Counted from the first letter of the stretch, positions 22,230-36,047 are shown. The stretch: 64,000 nucleotides of DNA from Meghimatium bilineatum (GCA_034231615.1 CM067314.1:12956915-13020914), one strand, 5' to 3'. Notes: generated by a model from the sequence alone, not told the origin. A program made the numbers and translations.

Positions 22230-22990
22230 GAATAAGTAAACTCATTGCCAGGGCAGGTTTTACGGAGAAAGTGCCTTGCCCATTTGGACAAACCTCCTTT
22301 CGGTGCTGTTGATTACTTCCAAGGGAGAAGCAATACCAATACCCTTGAAAATATACGTGTGAACTCAGCCAGAGACCATGAGTACGTTATACTGCAGAAG
22401 GAGTCCGTAAGAGATGGCAGAAGGCGATTGTTCTGATATTTACTATACAGAAAATCCTGGGAAAGTTTGCTGACAACCGACAGTCGAGTTGGGCTAGGTT
22501 TGCAGTCTTCTCAATGAAGAGGACGTGCTACCATCTGTATATTATTTCAAGGACATAACTCTAACTGAATTTCAAAAATGGATGTAACAAATGGTCATCA
22601 TCATCATGTGATAGACTAACGACATAGGAGAACCTGACGAATCGTAGTCCTCAACCTCTGTTTGCTGAACTACGCCCCATCTTAGCTAAGAGGTGCTGGC
22701 ATTGATGGGGATTTCTGTCTCATAACATGAGAGCTCTCGCTTTCATATAACAAACACGGATATTACTGTGACTGGAACTGAGGAGAGCGAAGTACGTTGT
22801 GCTGGTAGTTTTACAGTGGAGTTGTGTTTTCAGCTTTCGGCCCAGTACATCAGTTTTCGACATGATATAACACTCAAACATGGCACATGTGACTAAACAG
22901 CTAATCAGTAGTAATAATTTAAACAAAACATGTATAATACATTAGTTCTACTACAAGAGTTAGATTTCTAGCCACCGTGTATACGTCACA
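22230..22990. other. Spacer with LINE-A tail-like motif
   Basis: Nothing recognised except TTTCAAAAATGGATGTAAC and AAATGGTCATCATCATCATG at about 22,570-22,610, the LINE-A 3' signature. The remainder has only short ORFs. Confidence 0.45.
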
Positions 22991-23055
22991 GGATACCGAT
23001 GTCGGATGTTATATCTCCGAGATACGGTGAAATAAAATATATAAAATATTACAAG

Positions 23056-23091
23056 ACACACACAAACAACACAATCTTAGAACACCAAGAT
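23056..23091. repeat. Isolated satellite-like monomer
   Basis: ACACACAAACAACACAATC and TTAGAACACCAAGATG resemble a diverged monomer of the 24-32 kb satellite. It lies just left of an inserted L-1 fragment. Confidence 0.5.
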
Positions 23092-23830
23092 GTCTCTATC
23101 ATCTTTACCAAGAGTCATAAAGTAGCCAAAGAAAATACCAGTCTATGGTTGGATACACAGAAATTGCCAGGAGAAGAACATCCGAGATATCTTGAAGTCA
23201 CGCTTGATCGGCAGTTCACACTCAACAACGATGTAGAAAATGTCAAAAATGAAGCACAAACGGTTACAGCTACTGACAAGAATCACTGTCACATCTTATC
23301 TTGAGAATCAGACAAGGATATCCTCAGAGAATTAAATCTTGCTTACATACGTTCTTCTTCAGAATTCATTCTCAAACTCTCGCTGGATCTCCTTTATAGC
23401 AGGACCATGTTCCTGCTAGATTTCCAGGACGATGTGGTCCAGAGAGTGGAAATGCGTTGTGTCGCCGTTTTATTTGCGCCAATAGCCCGACACATCCGTC
23501 TTCGGCGAATATACGTTCTGCTTTAGAATAGAACAGTGCACTTCTGACAATATGTTACAAGACAAATTTAGAATCTCGACAGAGTGCAGAACAATGCCCT
23601 ACGCCGTGTTAGTGGAGTATGCAATGAGATCTACACCACCCGCTGCATGTGCAAGAACCCCTTGAGATGCGGCTAGATATGGCTGCAATAGAGACTTGTG
23701 AAAGAAGCAAAAGAATGAACAGAAACGACCCAAACAAACAACTTGTAAAAGCTGGGAACTAAACCTCAGAATAAAACAACAATCAGTCCTCAACCAAAAC
23801 AACAGCTCACAAACGCATTCATTTATCACA
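23092..23830 (+). mobile_element. L-1 fragment interrupted by SINE-A2
   Basis: Two blocks, 23,092-23,355 and 23,511-23,830, follow the L-1 copy at 5,822-6,370: F-T-K-S-H-K-V-A-K-E-N, L-W-L-D-T-Q-K-L, E-V-T-L-D-R-Q-F, and after the SINE the region equivalent to 6,070-6,370 (CTGCTTTAGAATA, TGGCTGCAATAGAGACTTG, AAGAAGCAAAAGAATGAAC). It lacks motifs A to C and carries several stops. A short satellite-like monomer on its left and satellite on its right suggest insertion into the satellite edge. Confidence 0.85.
23356..23510 (-). mobile_element. SINE-A2 inside L-1, 9-bp target-site duplication
   Basis: ATACGTTCT at 23,347-23,355 is repeated at 23,511-23,519. The uninterrupted L-1 at 6,068 has a single ATACGTCCT. 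Between them lies a complete SINE-A2 (TTCAGAATTCATTCTCAAAC to CACATCCGTCTTCGGCG). Confidence 0.9.
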
Positions 23831-23879
23831 CAATGGCATTGGGTCGAAGGTCATGAGCCTATGGACAGCTGAATCAGCA

Positions 23880-24045
23880 ACCACATAGCTAACAACAGCA
23901 TCAAGATAGAAACACATAACAGTATCCTAATGCACCAATACACAAACACATAACAGTATCCTAATTCACCAATACACAAACACATAACAGTATCCTATGG
24001 CACCAATACACAAACAAATAGCATCATCTTAGAGCCCCAAGGGAC
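23880..24045. repeat. Degenerate left edge of the satellite
   Basis: Units of 33-34 bp with ACACAAACACATAACAG, TATCCTAATTCACCAA and similar words, increasingly like the satellite monomer toward the right. Confidence 0.8.
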
Positions 24046-27000
24046 ACAAATAACAGTATGTTAGACAATCCAGATACACACAAATAACTGTATCTTAGAG
24101 AATCAAGATACACACAAATAACTGTATCTTAGAGAATCCAGATACACACAAATAACTGTATCTTAGAGAATCCAGATACACACAAATAACTGTATCTTAG
24201 AGAATCCAGATACACACAAATAACTGCATCTTAGAGAATAATGATACACACAAATAACTGTATCTTAGAGAATCATGATACACACAAATAACTGTATCTT
24301 AGAGAATCCAGATACACACAAATAACTGTATCTTAGAGAATAATGATACACACAAATAACTGTATCTTAGAGAATCATGATACACACAAATAACTGTATC
24401 TTAGAGAATCATGATACACACAAATAACTGCATCTTAGAGAATAATGATACACACAAATAACTGTATCTTAGAGAATCATGATACACACAAATAACTGCA
24501 TCTTAGAGAATCATGATACACACAAATAACTTTATCTTAGAGAATCATGATACACACAAATAACTGTATCTTAGAGAATCATGATACACACAAATAACTG
24601 TATCTTAGAGAATCATGATACACACAAATAACTGCATCTTAGAGAATAATGATACACACAAATAACTGTATCTTAGAGAATCATGATACACACAAATAAC
24701 AATCTTAGAGAATCATGATACACACAAATAACTGTATCTTAGAGAATCATGATACACACAAATAACTGTATCTTAGAGAATCATGATACACACAAATAAC
24801 TGTATCTTAGAGAATCATGATACACACAAATAACTGTATCTTAGAGAATCATGATACACACAAATAACTGCATCTTAGAGAATAATGATACACACATATA
24901 ACTGTATCTTAGAGAATCATGATACACACAAATAACTGCATCTTAGAGAATAATGATACACACAAATAACTGTATCTTAGAGAATCATGATACACACAAA
25001 TAACTGCATCTTAGAGAATCATGATACACACAAATAACTGTATCTTAGAGAATCATGATACACACAAATAACTGTATCTTAGAGAATCATGATACACACA
25101 AATAACTTTCTTAGAGAATCATGATACACACAAATAACTGTATCTTAGAGAATCATGATACACACAAATAACTGTATCTTAGAGAATCATGATACACACA
25201 AATAACTGTATCTTAGAGAATCATGATACACACAAATAACTGTATCTTAGAGAATCATGATACACACAAATAACAATCTTAGAGAATAATGATACACACA
25301 TAAAACTGTATCTTAGAGAATCATGATACACACAAATAACAATCTTAGAGAATCATGATACACACAAATAACTGTATCTTAGAGAATCATGATACACACA
25401 AATAACTGTATCTTAGAGAATCATGATACACACAAATAACTGCATCTTAGAGAATAATGATACACACAAATAACTGTATCTTAGAGAATCATGATACACA
25501 CAAATAACAATCTTAGAGAATCATGATACACACAAATAACTGTATCTTAGAGAATCATGATACACACAAATAACTGTATCTTAGAGAATCATGATACACA
25601 CAAATAACTGTATCTTAGAGAATCATGATACACACAAATAACTGTATCTTAGAGAATCATGATACACACAAATAACAATCTTAGAGAATAATGATACACA
25701 CATATAACTGTATCTTAGAGAATCATGATACACACAAATAACAATCTTAGAGAATCATGATACACACAAATAACTGTATCTTAGAGAATCATGATACACA
25801 CAAATAACTGCATCTTAGAGAATAATGATACACACAAATAACTGTATCTTAGAGAATCATGATACACACAAATAACTGCATCTTAGAGAATCATGATACA
25901 CACAAATAACTGTATCTTAGAGAATCATGATACACACAAATAACTATCTTAGAGAATCATGATACACACAAATAACTGTATCTTAGAGAATCATGATACA
26001 CACAAATAACTGTATCTTAGAGAATCATGATACACACAAATAACTGCATCTTAGAGAATCATGATACACACAAATAACTGTATCTTAGAGAATCATGATA
26101 CACACAAATAACTGCATCTTAGAGAATAATGATACACACATATAACTGTATCTTAGAGAATCATGATACACACAAATAACAATCTTAGAGAATCATGATA
26201 CACACAAATAACTGTATCTTAGAGAATCATGATACACACAAATAACTGTATCTTAGAGAATCATGATACACACAAATAACTGTATCTTAGAGAATCATGA
26301 TACACACAAATAACTGTATCTTAGAGAATCATGATACACACAAATAACTGTATCTTAGAGAATCATGATACACACAAATAACTGCATCTTAGAGAATAAT
26401 GATACACACATATAACTGTATCTTAGAGAATCATGATACACACAAATAACAATCTTAGAGAATCATGATACACACAAATAACTGTATCTTAGAGAATCAT
26501 GATACACACAAATAACTGTATCTTAGAGAATCATGATACACACAAATAACTGTATCTTAGAGAATCATGATACACACAAATAACTGTATCTTAGAGAATC
26601 ATGATACACACAAATAACTGTATCTTAGAGAATCATGATACACACAAATAACTGTATCTTAGAGAATCATGATACACACAAATAACTGTATCTTAGAGAA
26701 TCATGATACACACATATAACTGCATCTTAGGGAATAATGATACACACATATAACTGTATCTTAGAGAATCATGATACACACAAATAACAATCTTAGAGAA
26801 TCATGATACACACAAATAACTGTATCTTAGAGAATCATGATACACACAAATAACTGTATCTTAGAGAATCATGATACACACAAATAACTGTATCTTAGAG
26901 AATCATGATACACACAAATAACTGTATCTTAGAGAATCATGATACACACAAATAACTGCATCTTAGAGAATAATGATACACACAAATAACAATCTTAGAG

Positions 27001-30000
27001 AATCATGATACACACAAATAACTGCATCTTAGAGAATAATGATACACACAAATAACTATCTTAGAGAATCATGATACACACAAATAACTATCTTAGAGAA
27101 TCATTATACACACAAATAACAATCTTAGAGAATCATGATACACACAAATAACTGTATCTTAGAGAATCATGATACACACAAATAACTGTATCTTAGAGAA
27201 TCCAGATACACACAAATAACTTTCTTAGAGAATCATGATACACACAAATAACTGTATCTTAGAGAATCATGATACACACAAATAACTGTATCTTAGAGAA
27301 TCATGATACACACAAATAACTGTATCTTAGAGAATCATGATACACACAAATAACTGTATCTTAGAGAATCATGATACACACAAATAACTTTCTTAGAGAA
27401 TCATGATACACACAAATAACTGTATCTTAGAGAATCATGATACACACAAATAACTGTATCTTAGAGAATCATGATACACACAAATAACTGTATCTTAAAG
27501 AATCATGATACACACAAATAACTGTATCTTAGAGAATCATGATACACACAAATAACTGCATCTTAGAGAATAATGATACACACAAATAACAATCTTAGAG
27601 AATCATGATACACACAAATAACTGCATCTTAGAGAATAATGATACACACAAATAACTATCTTAGAGAATCATGATACACACAAATAACTATCTTAGAGAA
27701 TCATGATACACACAAATAACTATCTTAGAGAATCATGATACACACAAATAACAATCTTAGAGAATCATGATACACACAAATAACTGTATCTTAGAGAATC
27801 ATGATACACACAAATAACTGTATCTTAGAGAATCATGATACACACAAATAACTGCATCTTAGAGAATAATGATAAACACAAATAACAATCTTAGAGAATC
27901 ATGATACACACAAATAACTGCATCTTAGAGAATAATGATACACACAAATAACTATCTTAGAGAATCATGATACACACAAATAACTATCTTAGAGAATCAT
28001 GATACACACAAATAACAATCTTAGAGAATCATGATACACACAAATAACAATCTTAGAGAATCATGATACACACAAATAACTGTATCTTAGAGAATCATGA
28101 TACACACAAATAACTGTATCTTAGAGAATCATGATACACACAAATAACTATCTTAGAGAATCATGATACACACAAATAACTGTATCTTAGAGAATCATGA
28201 TACACACAAATAACTGTATCTTAGAGAATCCAGATACACACAAATAACTTTCTTAGAGAATCATGATACACACAAATAACTGTATCTTAGAGAATCATGA
28301 TACACACAAATAACTGTATCTTAGAGAATCATGATACACACAAATAACTGTATCTTAGAGAATCATGATACACACAAATAACTGTATCTTAGAGAATCAT
28401 GATACACACAAATAACTTTCTTAGAGAATCATGATACACACAAATAACTGTATCTTAGAGAATCATGATACACACAAATAACTGTATCTTAGAGAATCAT
28501 GATACACACAAATAACTGTATCTTAAAGAATCATGATACACACAAATAACTGTATCTTAGAGAATCATGATACACACAAATAACTGCATCTTAGAGAATA
28601 ATGATACACACAAATAACAATCTTAGAGAATCATGATACACACAAATAACTGTATCTTAGAGAATCATGATACACACAAATAACTGTATCTTAGAGAATC
28701 ATGATACACACAAATAACTGTATCTTAGAGAATTATGATACACACAAATAACTATCTTAGAGAATCATGATACACACAAATAACTGTATCTTAGAGAATC
28801 ATGATACACACAAATAACTGTATCTTAGAGAATCATGATACACACAAATAACTGTATCTTAGAGAATCATGATACACACAAATAACTATCTTAGAGAATC
28901 ATGATACACACAAATAACTGTATCTTAGAGAATCATGATACACACAAATAACTGTATCTTAGAGAATCCAGATACACACAAATAACTTTCTTAGAGAATC
29001 ATGATACACACAAATAACTGTATCTTAGAGAATCATGATACACACAAATAACTTTCTTAGAGAATCATGATACACACAAATAACTGTATCTTAGAGAATC
29101 ATGATACACACAAATAACTGTATCTTAGAGAATCATGATACACACAAATAACTGTATCTTAAAGAATCATGATACACACAAATAACTGTATCTTAGAGAA
29201 TCATGATACACACAAATAACTGCATCTTAGAGAATAATGATACACACAAATAACAATCTTAGAGAATCATGATACACACAAATAACTGCATCTTAGAGAA
29301 TCATGATACACACAAATAACTGTATCTTAGAGAATCATGATACACACAAATAACTATCTTAGAGAATCATGATACACACAAATAACTATCTTAGAGAATC
29401 ATGATACACACAAATAACTGTATCTTAGAGAATTATGATACACACAAATAACTATCTTAGAGAATCATGATACACACAAATAACTGTATCTTAGAGAATC
29501 ATGATACACACAAATAACTGTATCTTAGAGAATCATGATACACACAAATAACTATCTTAGAGAATCATGATACACACAAATAACTATCTTAGAGAATCAT
29601 GATACACACAAATAACTGTATCTTAGAGAATCATGATACACACAAATAACTATCTTAGAGAATCATGATACACACAAATAACTGCATCTTAGAGAATCAT
29701 GATACACACAAATAACTGTATCTTAGAGAATCATGATACACACAAATAACTGTATCTTAGAGAATCATGATACACACAAATAACTATCTTAGAGAATCCT
29801 GATACACACAAATAACTATCTTAGAGAATCATGATACACACAAATAACTGTATCTTAGAGAATCATGATACACACAAATAACAATCTTAGAGAATCATGA
29901 TACACACAAATAACTGTATCTTAGAGAATCCAGATACACACAAATAACTGTATCTTAGAGAATCATGATACACACAAATAACTGTATCTTAGAGAATCAT

Positions 30001-32440
30001 GATACACACAAATAACAATCTTAGAGAATCATGATACACACAAATAACTGTATCTTAGAGAATCATGATACACACAAATAACTGTATCTTAGATAATCAT
30101 GATACACACAAATAACTGTATCTTAGAGAATCATGATACACACAAATAACTGTATCTTAGAGAATCATGATACACACAAATAACTGCATCTTAGAGAATC
30201 ATGATACACACAAATAACTGTATCTTAGAGAATCATGATACACACAAATAACTGCATCTTAGAGAATCATGATACACACAAATAACTGTATCTTAGAGAA
30301 TCATGATACACACAAATAACTGTATCTTAGAGAATCCAGATACACACAAATAACTTTCTTAGAGAATCATGATACACACAAATAACTGTATCTTAGAGAA
30401 TCATGATACACACAAATAACTGTATCTTAGAGAATAATGATACACACAAATAACAATCTTAGAGAATCATGATACACACAAATAACTGCATCTTAGAGAA
30501 TAATGATACACACAAATAACTGTATCTTAGAGAATAATGATACACACAAATAACAATCTTAGAGAATCATGATACACACAAATAACTGTATCTTAGAGAA
30601 TCATGATACACACAAATAACTGTATCTTAGAGAATCATGATACACACAAATAACTGTATCTTAGAGAATTATGATACACACAAATAACTGTATCTTAGAG
30701 AATCATGATACACACAAATAACTGTATCTTAGAGAATAATGATACACACAAATAACAATCTTAGAGAATAATGATACACACAAATAACTGTATCTTAGAG
30801 AATCATGATACACACAAATAACAATCTTAGAGAATCATGATACACACAAATAACTGTATCTTAGAGAATCATGATACACACAAATAACTGTATCTTAGAG
30901 AATAATGATACACACAAATAACTGTATCTTAGAGAATCATGATACACACAAATAACAATCTTAGAGAATCATGATACACACAAATAACTGTATCTTAGAG
31001 AATCATGATACACACAAATAACTGCATCTTAGAGAATAATGATACACACAAATAACTGTATCTTAGAGAATCATGATACACACAAATAACAATCTTAGAG
31101 AATCATGATACACACAAATAACTGTATCTTAGAGAATCATGATACACACAAATAACTTTCTTAGAGAATCATGATACACACAAATAACTGTATCTTAGAG
31201 AATCATGATACACACAAATAACTGTATCTTAGAGAATAATGATACACACAAATAACAATCTTAGAGAATCATGATACACACAAATAACTGTATCTTAGAG
31301 AATCATGATACACACAAATAACTGTATCTTAGAGAATAATGATACACACAAATAACTGTATCTTAGAGAATCATGATACACACAAATAACAATCTTAGAG
31401 AATCATGATACACACAAATAACTGTATCTTAGAGAATCCAGATACACACAAATAACTGTATCTTAGAGAATAATGATACACACAAATAACTGTATCTTAG
31501 AGAATCATGATACACACAAATAACTGTATCTTAGAGAATCATGATACACACAAATAACTGCATCTTAGAGAATAATGATACACACAAATAACTGTATCTT
31601 AGAGAATCATGATACACACAAATAACAATCTTAGAGAATCATGATACACACAAATAACTGTATCTTAGAGAATCATGATACACACAAATAACTTTCTTAG
31701 AGAATCATGATACACACAAATAACTGTATCTTAGAGAATCATGATACACACAAATAACTGTATCTTAGAGAATAATGATACACACAAATAACAATCTTAG
31801 AGAATCATGATACACACAAATAACAATCTTAGAGAATCATGATACACACAAATAACAATCTTAGAGAATCATGATACACACAAATAACTGTATCTTAGAG
31901 AATCATGATACACACAAATAACTGCATCTTAGAGAATAATGATACACACAAATAACTGCATCTTAGAGAATAATGATACACACAAATAACTGTATCTTAG
32001 AGAATCATGATACACACAAATAACAATCTTAGAGAATCATGATACACACAAATAACTTTCTTAGAGAATCATGATACACACAAATAACTGTATCTTAGAG
32101 AATCATGATACACACAAATAACTGTATCTTAGAGAATAATGATACACACAAATAACTGTATCTTAGAGAATCATGATACACACAAATAACTGTATCTTAG
32201 AGAATCATGATACACACAAATAACTGTATCTTAGAGAATAATGATACACACATATAACTGTATCTTAGAGAATCATGATACACACAAATAACTGTATCTT
32301 AGAGAATAATGATACACACATATAACTGTATCTTAGAGAATCATGATACACACAAATAACTGCATCTTAGAGAATCATGATACACACAAATAACTGTATT
32401 TTATAGAATCAAGATACACACAAATAACTGTATCTTACAC
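24046..32440. repeat. 8.4-kb satellite of 34- and 32-bp monomers, about 250 copies
   Basis: The main monomer (34 bp) contains AATCATGATACACACAAATA, then ACTGTATCTTAGAG. Four junction versions exist: ACTGTATC and ACTGCATC (34 bp) and ACAATC, ACTATC, ACTTTC (32 bp). Interspersed variants include AATAATG for AATCATG, CCAGATAC, CTTAAAG and CATATAAC. Rare variants recur at long spacing: CCAGATAC at 27,201 and 28,229, and CTTAAAG at 27,494 and 28,522, both 1,028 bp apart, showing block duplication. The 34-bp form contains an inverted repeat TGTATC / GATACA around a 12-nt loop. No ORF over 60 codons exists. Confidence 0.98.
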
Positions 32441-32945
32441 CACAAAGATACAAACAAATAACAGTAGCTTAGAGTACCAAAATACAAGCAAATACAGTAT
32501 ATTAAAACACTAAAATACACACAAGTAACAATACCTTACAGCACGAAGATACAAACTTCTTCTTCTTCTGCGTTCGTTCTCAAACTCCTGCAGATTAGCA
32601 GGATGTAGTCCGGATAACGGAATGCGTTGTGTCTTGCTTTACAGTATTGCTGCGATATCTGCGCCTTTCGGCCTGACACATCCTACTTCAGCATGGCTTT
32701 GGGTCACTGACCCTGTATGGTATAGGACAGCCAACTCCATCCCATAACCTCCTTAGTCGCCTCTTACGACATACATGGACGTTAAACTGTGTTTCTATTC
32801 TTTGCTCCACTTTCGGGCCTCGTCAAAACACGGACGAGATACAAAAAAGTAAAAGTATCTTGGAGCAACAATATACAAACATTTAACAATACCTGGGAGA
32901 TCAAAAAAGCCAATAAATAACAATATCCTAAAGCATCAGGTTACA
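32441..32945. repeat. Degenerate right edge of the satellite (split by SINE-A)
   Basis: Monomer-like words continue on both sides of the SINE: AAACAAATAACAGTAGC and ACAAGTAACAATACC on the left, ACATTTAACAATACC and AATAAATAACAATATCC on the right, at clearly lower identity than the core. Confidence 0.8.
32557..32836 (-). mobile_element. SINE-A in satellite edge, 9-bp target-site duplication
   Basis: AGATACAAA at 32,547-32,555 recurs at 32,837-32,845. The 280-bp insert runs from TTCTTCTTCTTCTGCG to CGTCAAAACACGGACG and is near the SINE-A consensus of this window. Confidence 0.9.
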
Positions 32946-33390
32946 AACGCATAACATCACTCAAGAGCCACACAATAACATGACATTGAAGAGCCTGACA
33001 ATAACATTTCATCGAAGAGACAGACAATAACATTTCATTGAAGAGCCGACAATAACATTTCATTGAAGAGACAGACAATAACATGACATTGAAGAGCCAG
33101 ACAATAACATGACATTGAAGAGACAGACAATAACATGACATTGAAGAGCCAGACAATAACATGCCATTGAAGAGACAGTCAATAACATGACATTGAAGAG
33201 CCACACAATAACAACATTTCATTGAAGAGCCGACAATAACATGACATTGAAGATCCAGACAATAACATTTCATTGAAGAGCCACATTATAACATTTCATT
33301 GAAGAGCCAGACAATAACATTTCATTGAAGAGCCTGACAATAACATCACATTGAAGAGCCACACAATAACATCACATTGAAGAGCCACAC
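32946..33390. repeat. About 26-bp minisatellite
   Basis: Units with CAATAACATGACATTGAAG and AGCCAGA or AGACAGA; also CATTTCATTG variants. It follows the satellite edge directly, and the shared ACAATAAC word suggests common descent. Minus-strand ORFs here are repeat products. Confidence 0.9.
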
Positions 33391-33548
33391 AATAACAAGA
33401 CACAGACAATAACAAGACACAGACAATAACAAGACACAGACAATAACACGACACAGACAATAACAAGACACAGACAATAACAAGACACAAACAATAACCA
33501 GACACAGACAATAACAAGACACAGACAATAACAAGACACAGACAATAA
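33391..33548. repeat. 17-bp minisatellite, about 9 copies
   Basis: Units of CAATAACAAGACACAGA, apparently a shortened derivative of the preceding 26-bp unit. Confidence 0.93.
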
Positions 33549-33930
33549 TGTATTCAATACAGTCTATTCTATAAGCTTAGACACAATTTCAAATGATCTG
33601 ACCTATGTATGAAATTCCATCTTCAGTTAAGATCAATAACAGAGGTATTGATTTCTTGACGTTACTTTTTTTGCTAGGGATGGAACAAACAACGTTTCCT
33701 CTACCTGTTTTCTAAAGAGATTTAGAATGTTTCTTCTTTGAGTGAGCGGTTTCATTTTTTCGATTCGGTCGTGACTTTCATTTTATTGAGTCTTATTCGG
33801 AAAGAAAATAGAGTGGGAAGAAATAATTGTTAGCGAAAGAAAAGATTCAGGAAGAGATGGTAAAAACATATTGATGAATTAGTGTTAATTTTAGTTGAGT
33901 GGCATCGCGGTTATTCTGTCGGGGCCCATA
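33549..33930. other. Spacer without recognised features
   Basis: AT-rich sequence with no array, transposon motif or sizeable ORF. Confidence 0.5.
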
Positions 33931-34760
33931 GAGGGAGAAGGGGTATGTTTAGCTGACTCTTGTATCTGCTTACAGGCAGAAGGGGTCTGCTTAGTTGACT
34001 CTTGTAACTGCTTACAGGCAGAAGGGGTATGTTTAGCTGACTCTTGTATCTGCTTACAGGCAGAAGGGGTATGTTTAGCTGACTCTTGTATCTGCTTACA
34101 GGCAGAATGGGTATGTTTAGCTGACTCTTGTATCTGCTTACGGGCAGAAGGGGTATGTTTAGCTGACTCTTGTATCTGCTTACAGGCAGAAGGGGTATGT
34201 TTAGCTGACTCTTGTATCTGCTTACAGGCAGAAGGGGTATGTTTAGCTGACTCTTGTATCTGCTTACAGGCAGAAGGGGTATGTTTAGCTGACTCTTGTA
34301 TCTGCTTACAGGCAGAAGGGATCTGCTTAACTGACTCTTGTATCTACTTATAGGCAGAAGGGGTCTGCTTAGCTGATTCTAGTATCTGCTTACAGGCAGA
34401 AAGGGTCTGCTTATCTTACTCTGGTATCTGCTTACAGGCAGAAGGTGTCTGCTTTGCTGACTCTAGTATCTGTTTACAGGCAGAAGGGGTCTGCATATCT
34501 GACTCTTGTATCTGCTTACAGACAGAAGGTGTCTGTTTAGCTGACTCTTGTATCTGCTTACAGGCAGAAGGGGTCTGTTTAGCTGACTCCTGTATCTGCT
34601 TACAGGCAGAAGGAGTATGTTTAGCTGACTCCTGTATCTGCTTACATGCAGAAGGGATCTGTTGTGCTCGCTGGTTTATCTACTTGCCGACAGAAGGGGT
34701 CTGTTGTGCTCGCTGTATTAACTTCTTACTGACAGAAAGGGTCTGCTTAGTTGGCACTCA
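33931..34760. repeat. 42-bp minisatellite, about 19 copies, with splice-like words
   Basis: Monomer: GCAGAAGGGGTATGTTTAGC, TGACTCTTGTATC, TGCTTACAG. The left half is nearly uniform and open for 152 codons (33,895-34,353, a 14-residue Cys-containing repeat). The right half is diverged (GTCTGC for GTATGT, TGTGCTCGC near the end). Each good unit holds a donor-like GTATGT, branch-like CTGAC and acceptor-like TTACAG|G. Confidence 0.95.
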
Positions 34761-34764
34761 ACCA

Positions 34765-34955
34765 TTTTCTGTCAGTAACCCCTTGTACCTGAGATGAGGA
34801 GAAAGGGCAGACAAAGAAGATGATGGACTGACGACATTAAAGATAACATGAATACTTCGCTAGAAAATGCAAGCCACATCGCCCAAGACAGAGAGAGGTT
34901 CAGAGAGTTCATTGGGAAGACAATGTTCTGGAAGGAATACACCACATGACCAACC
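34765..34955 (+). mobile_element. LINE-G tail
   Basis: V-P-E-M-R-R-K-G-R-Q-R-R, D-D-I-K-D-N-M-N-T-S-L-E-N-A, I-A-Q-D-R-E-R-F-R-E-F-I, ending K-T-M-F-W-K. Matches the minus-strand copy at 39.5 kb almost residue for residue. One in-frame stop. Confidence 0.83.
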
Positions 34956-35164
34956 CCCTTGTATGACAATGTTTCTCTATCTGTGCACTTTCTCCCCTCT
35001 CTAAAAGAATTGTATAAATACAAATTTGATGAATTTTTTCCAGATTACTTTGTTTCTCCACCTATATCGTTCATATTGTCACTTTTCCCCCAATTTCAAA
35101 TGTCTCCCTGGATACATCCTACTAGAAGTCGCTTCAATCCACATTTAGAACCATTAATCTATCT

Positions 35165-35232
35165 AGAGCGTTCCGTTCTCCTGACTGCACCCTGCTGATC
35201 TGCAAGAGTTTCCGAAAAAAGCAGAAGACAAA
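35165..35232 (+). mobile_element. SINE-A terminal fragment
   Basis: CCGTTCTCCTGACTGCACC, CTGCTGATCTGCAAGAG and AAAAAAGCAGAAGAC match the last 65 bp of SINE-A. Confidence 0.65.
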
Positions 35233-35239
35233 ATTCCCG

Positions 35240-35480
35240 CCTGTGTATGCAAGGTGTCATCGAAGCACTACTGGGCGACTAAGGAGGTTATCGGATGGAG
35301 TTGGTTGTCCCATCCCATATAGGGTCAGTGACCCACAGCCATGCTGAAGTCAAATGTGTCAGGCCGAAAGGCGCAGATATCGCAGCAATGATGTAAACCA
35401 TGACACGACGCATTCCATTCTCTGGACTACATCCTGATAATCTGCAGGAGTTTGAGAACGAACGCAGAAGAAGAAGAAGT
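35240..35480 (+). mobile_element. SINE-A copy lacking its 5' end
   Basis: GGGCGACTAAGGAGGTTATC, TTGTCCCATCCCATATAGGG, GGCCGAAAGGCGCAGATATC, AACCATGACACGACGC and the tail CGCAGAAGAAGAAGAAG. Confidence 0.87.
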
Positions 35481-36047
35481 TACCAGCATTCTGAGACGTC
35501 ATAATATTACTACGTATCAAGCAACCAAACGTGACATAGCACACAACCCGATAGCTATGTCAGAATGGGATTCTTACCATTTTTCTAACTATCCCCTTAT
35601 CAAGAGCGCATCTTTCTTCATACACAGATACTTCAGACTGCGTCATTCATCTATGATGATCTGATTAATATGACAATTTTCATTGGTCAGTTTTCGTATG
35701 CTTAGTGTCGCTGGCCAATGAAATACGCGGATCAAAGATCAACGAGCTTGTGTGACAAGCTATAACTTTCTCATAATTTCCAGAAATTGTGTCCGTATCC
35801 TTTTTATGTGCGCATCGATTATTCGTGCCTAACTTTCATAAGACAAGTAGCTTTATGCGATGATCGATTGCTGTGTCCTTGCTTCTACCGCAAGATAAAA
35901 CACGATATAAATTATATTATCTTTCAGATGTTTGTCTTGTTTATGAAACTATCTACCACTAACGATGACGAATATGTTGGACCAACGGCGCAAATAATAT
36001 TACGACATAGCAGATACCCGTTCTTCTGACTCTAGTCGTGCAGTATA
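35481..36047. other. Spacer without recognised features
   Basis: Unique-looking. ORFs of 70 and 80 codons (35,452-35,664 and 35,787-36,029) show no known motif. Confidence 0.45.

Noticed and set aside
24046..32440. Could the 34-bp repeats be a CRISPR array?
   Set aside because: There are no unique spacers. Units are directly adjacent, and the genomic context is animal retroelements.
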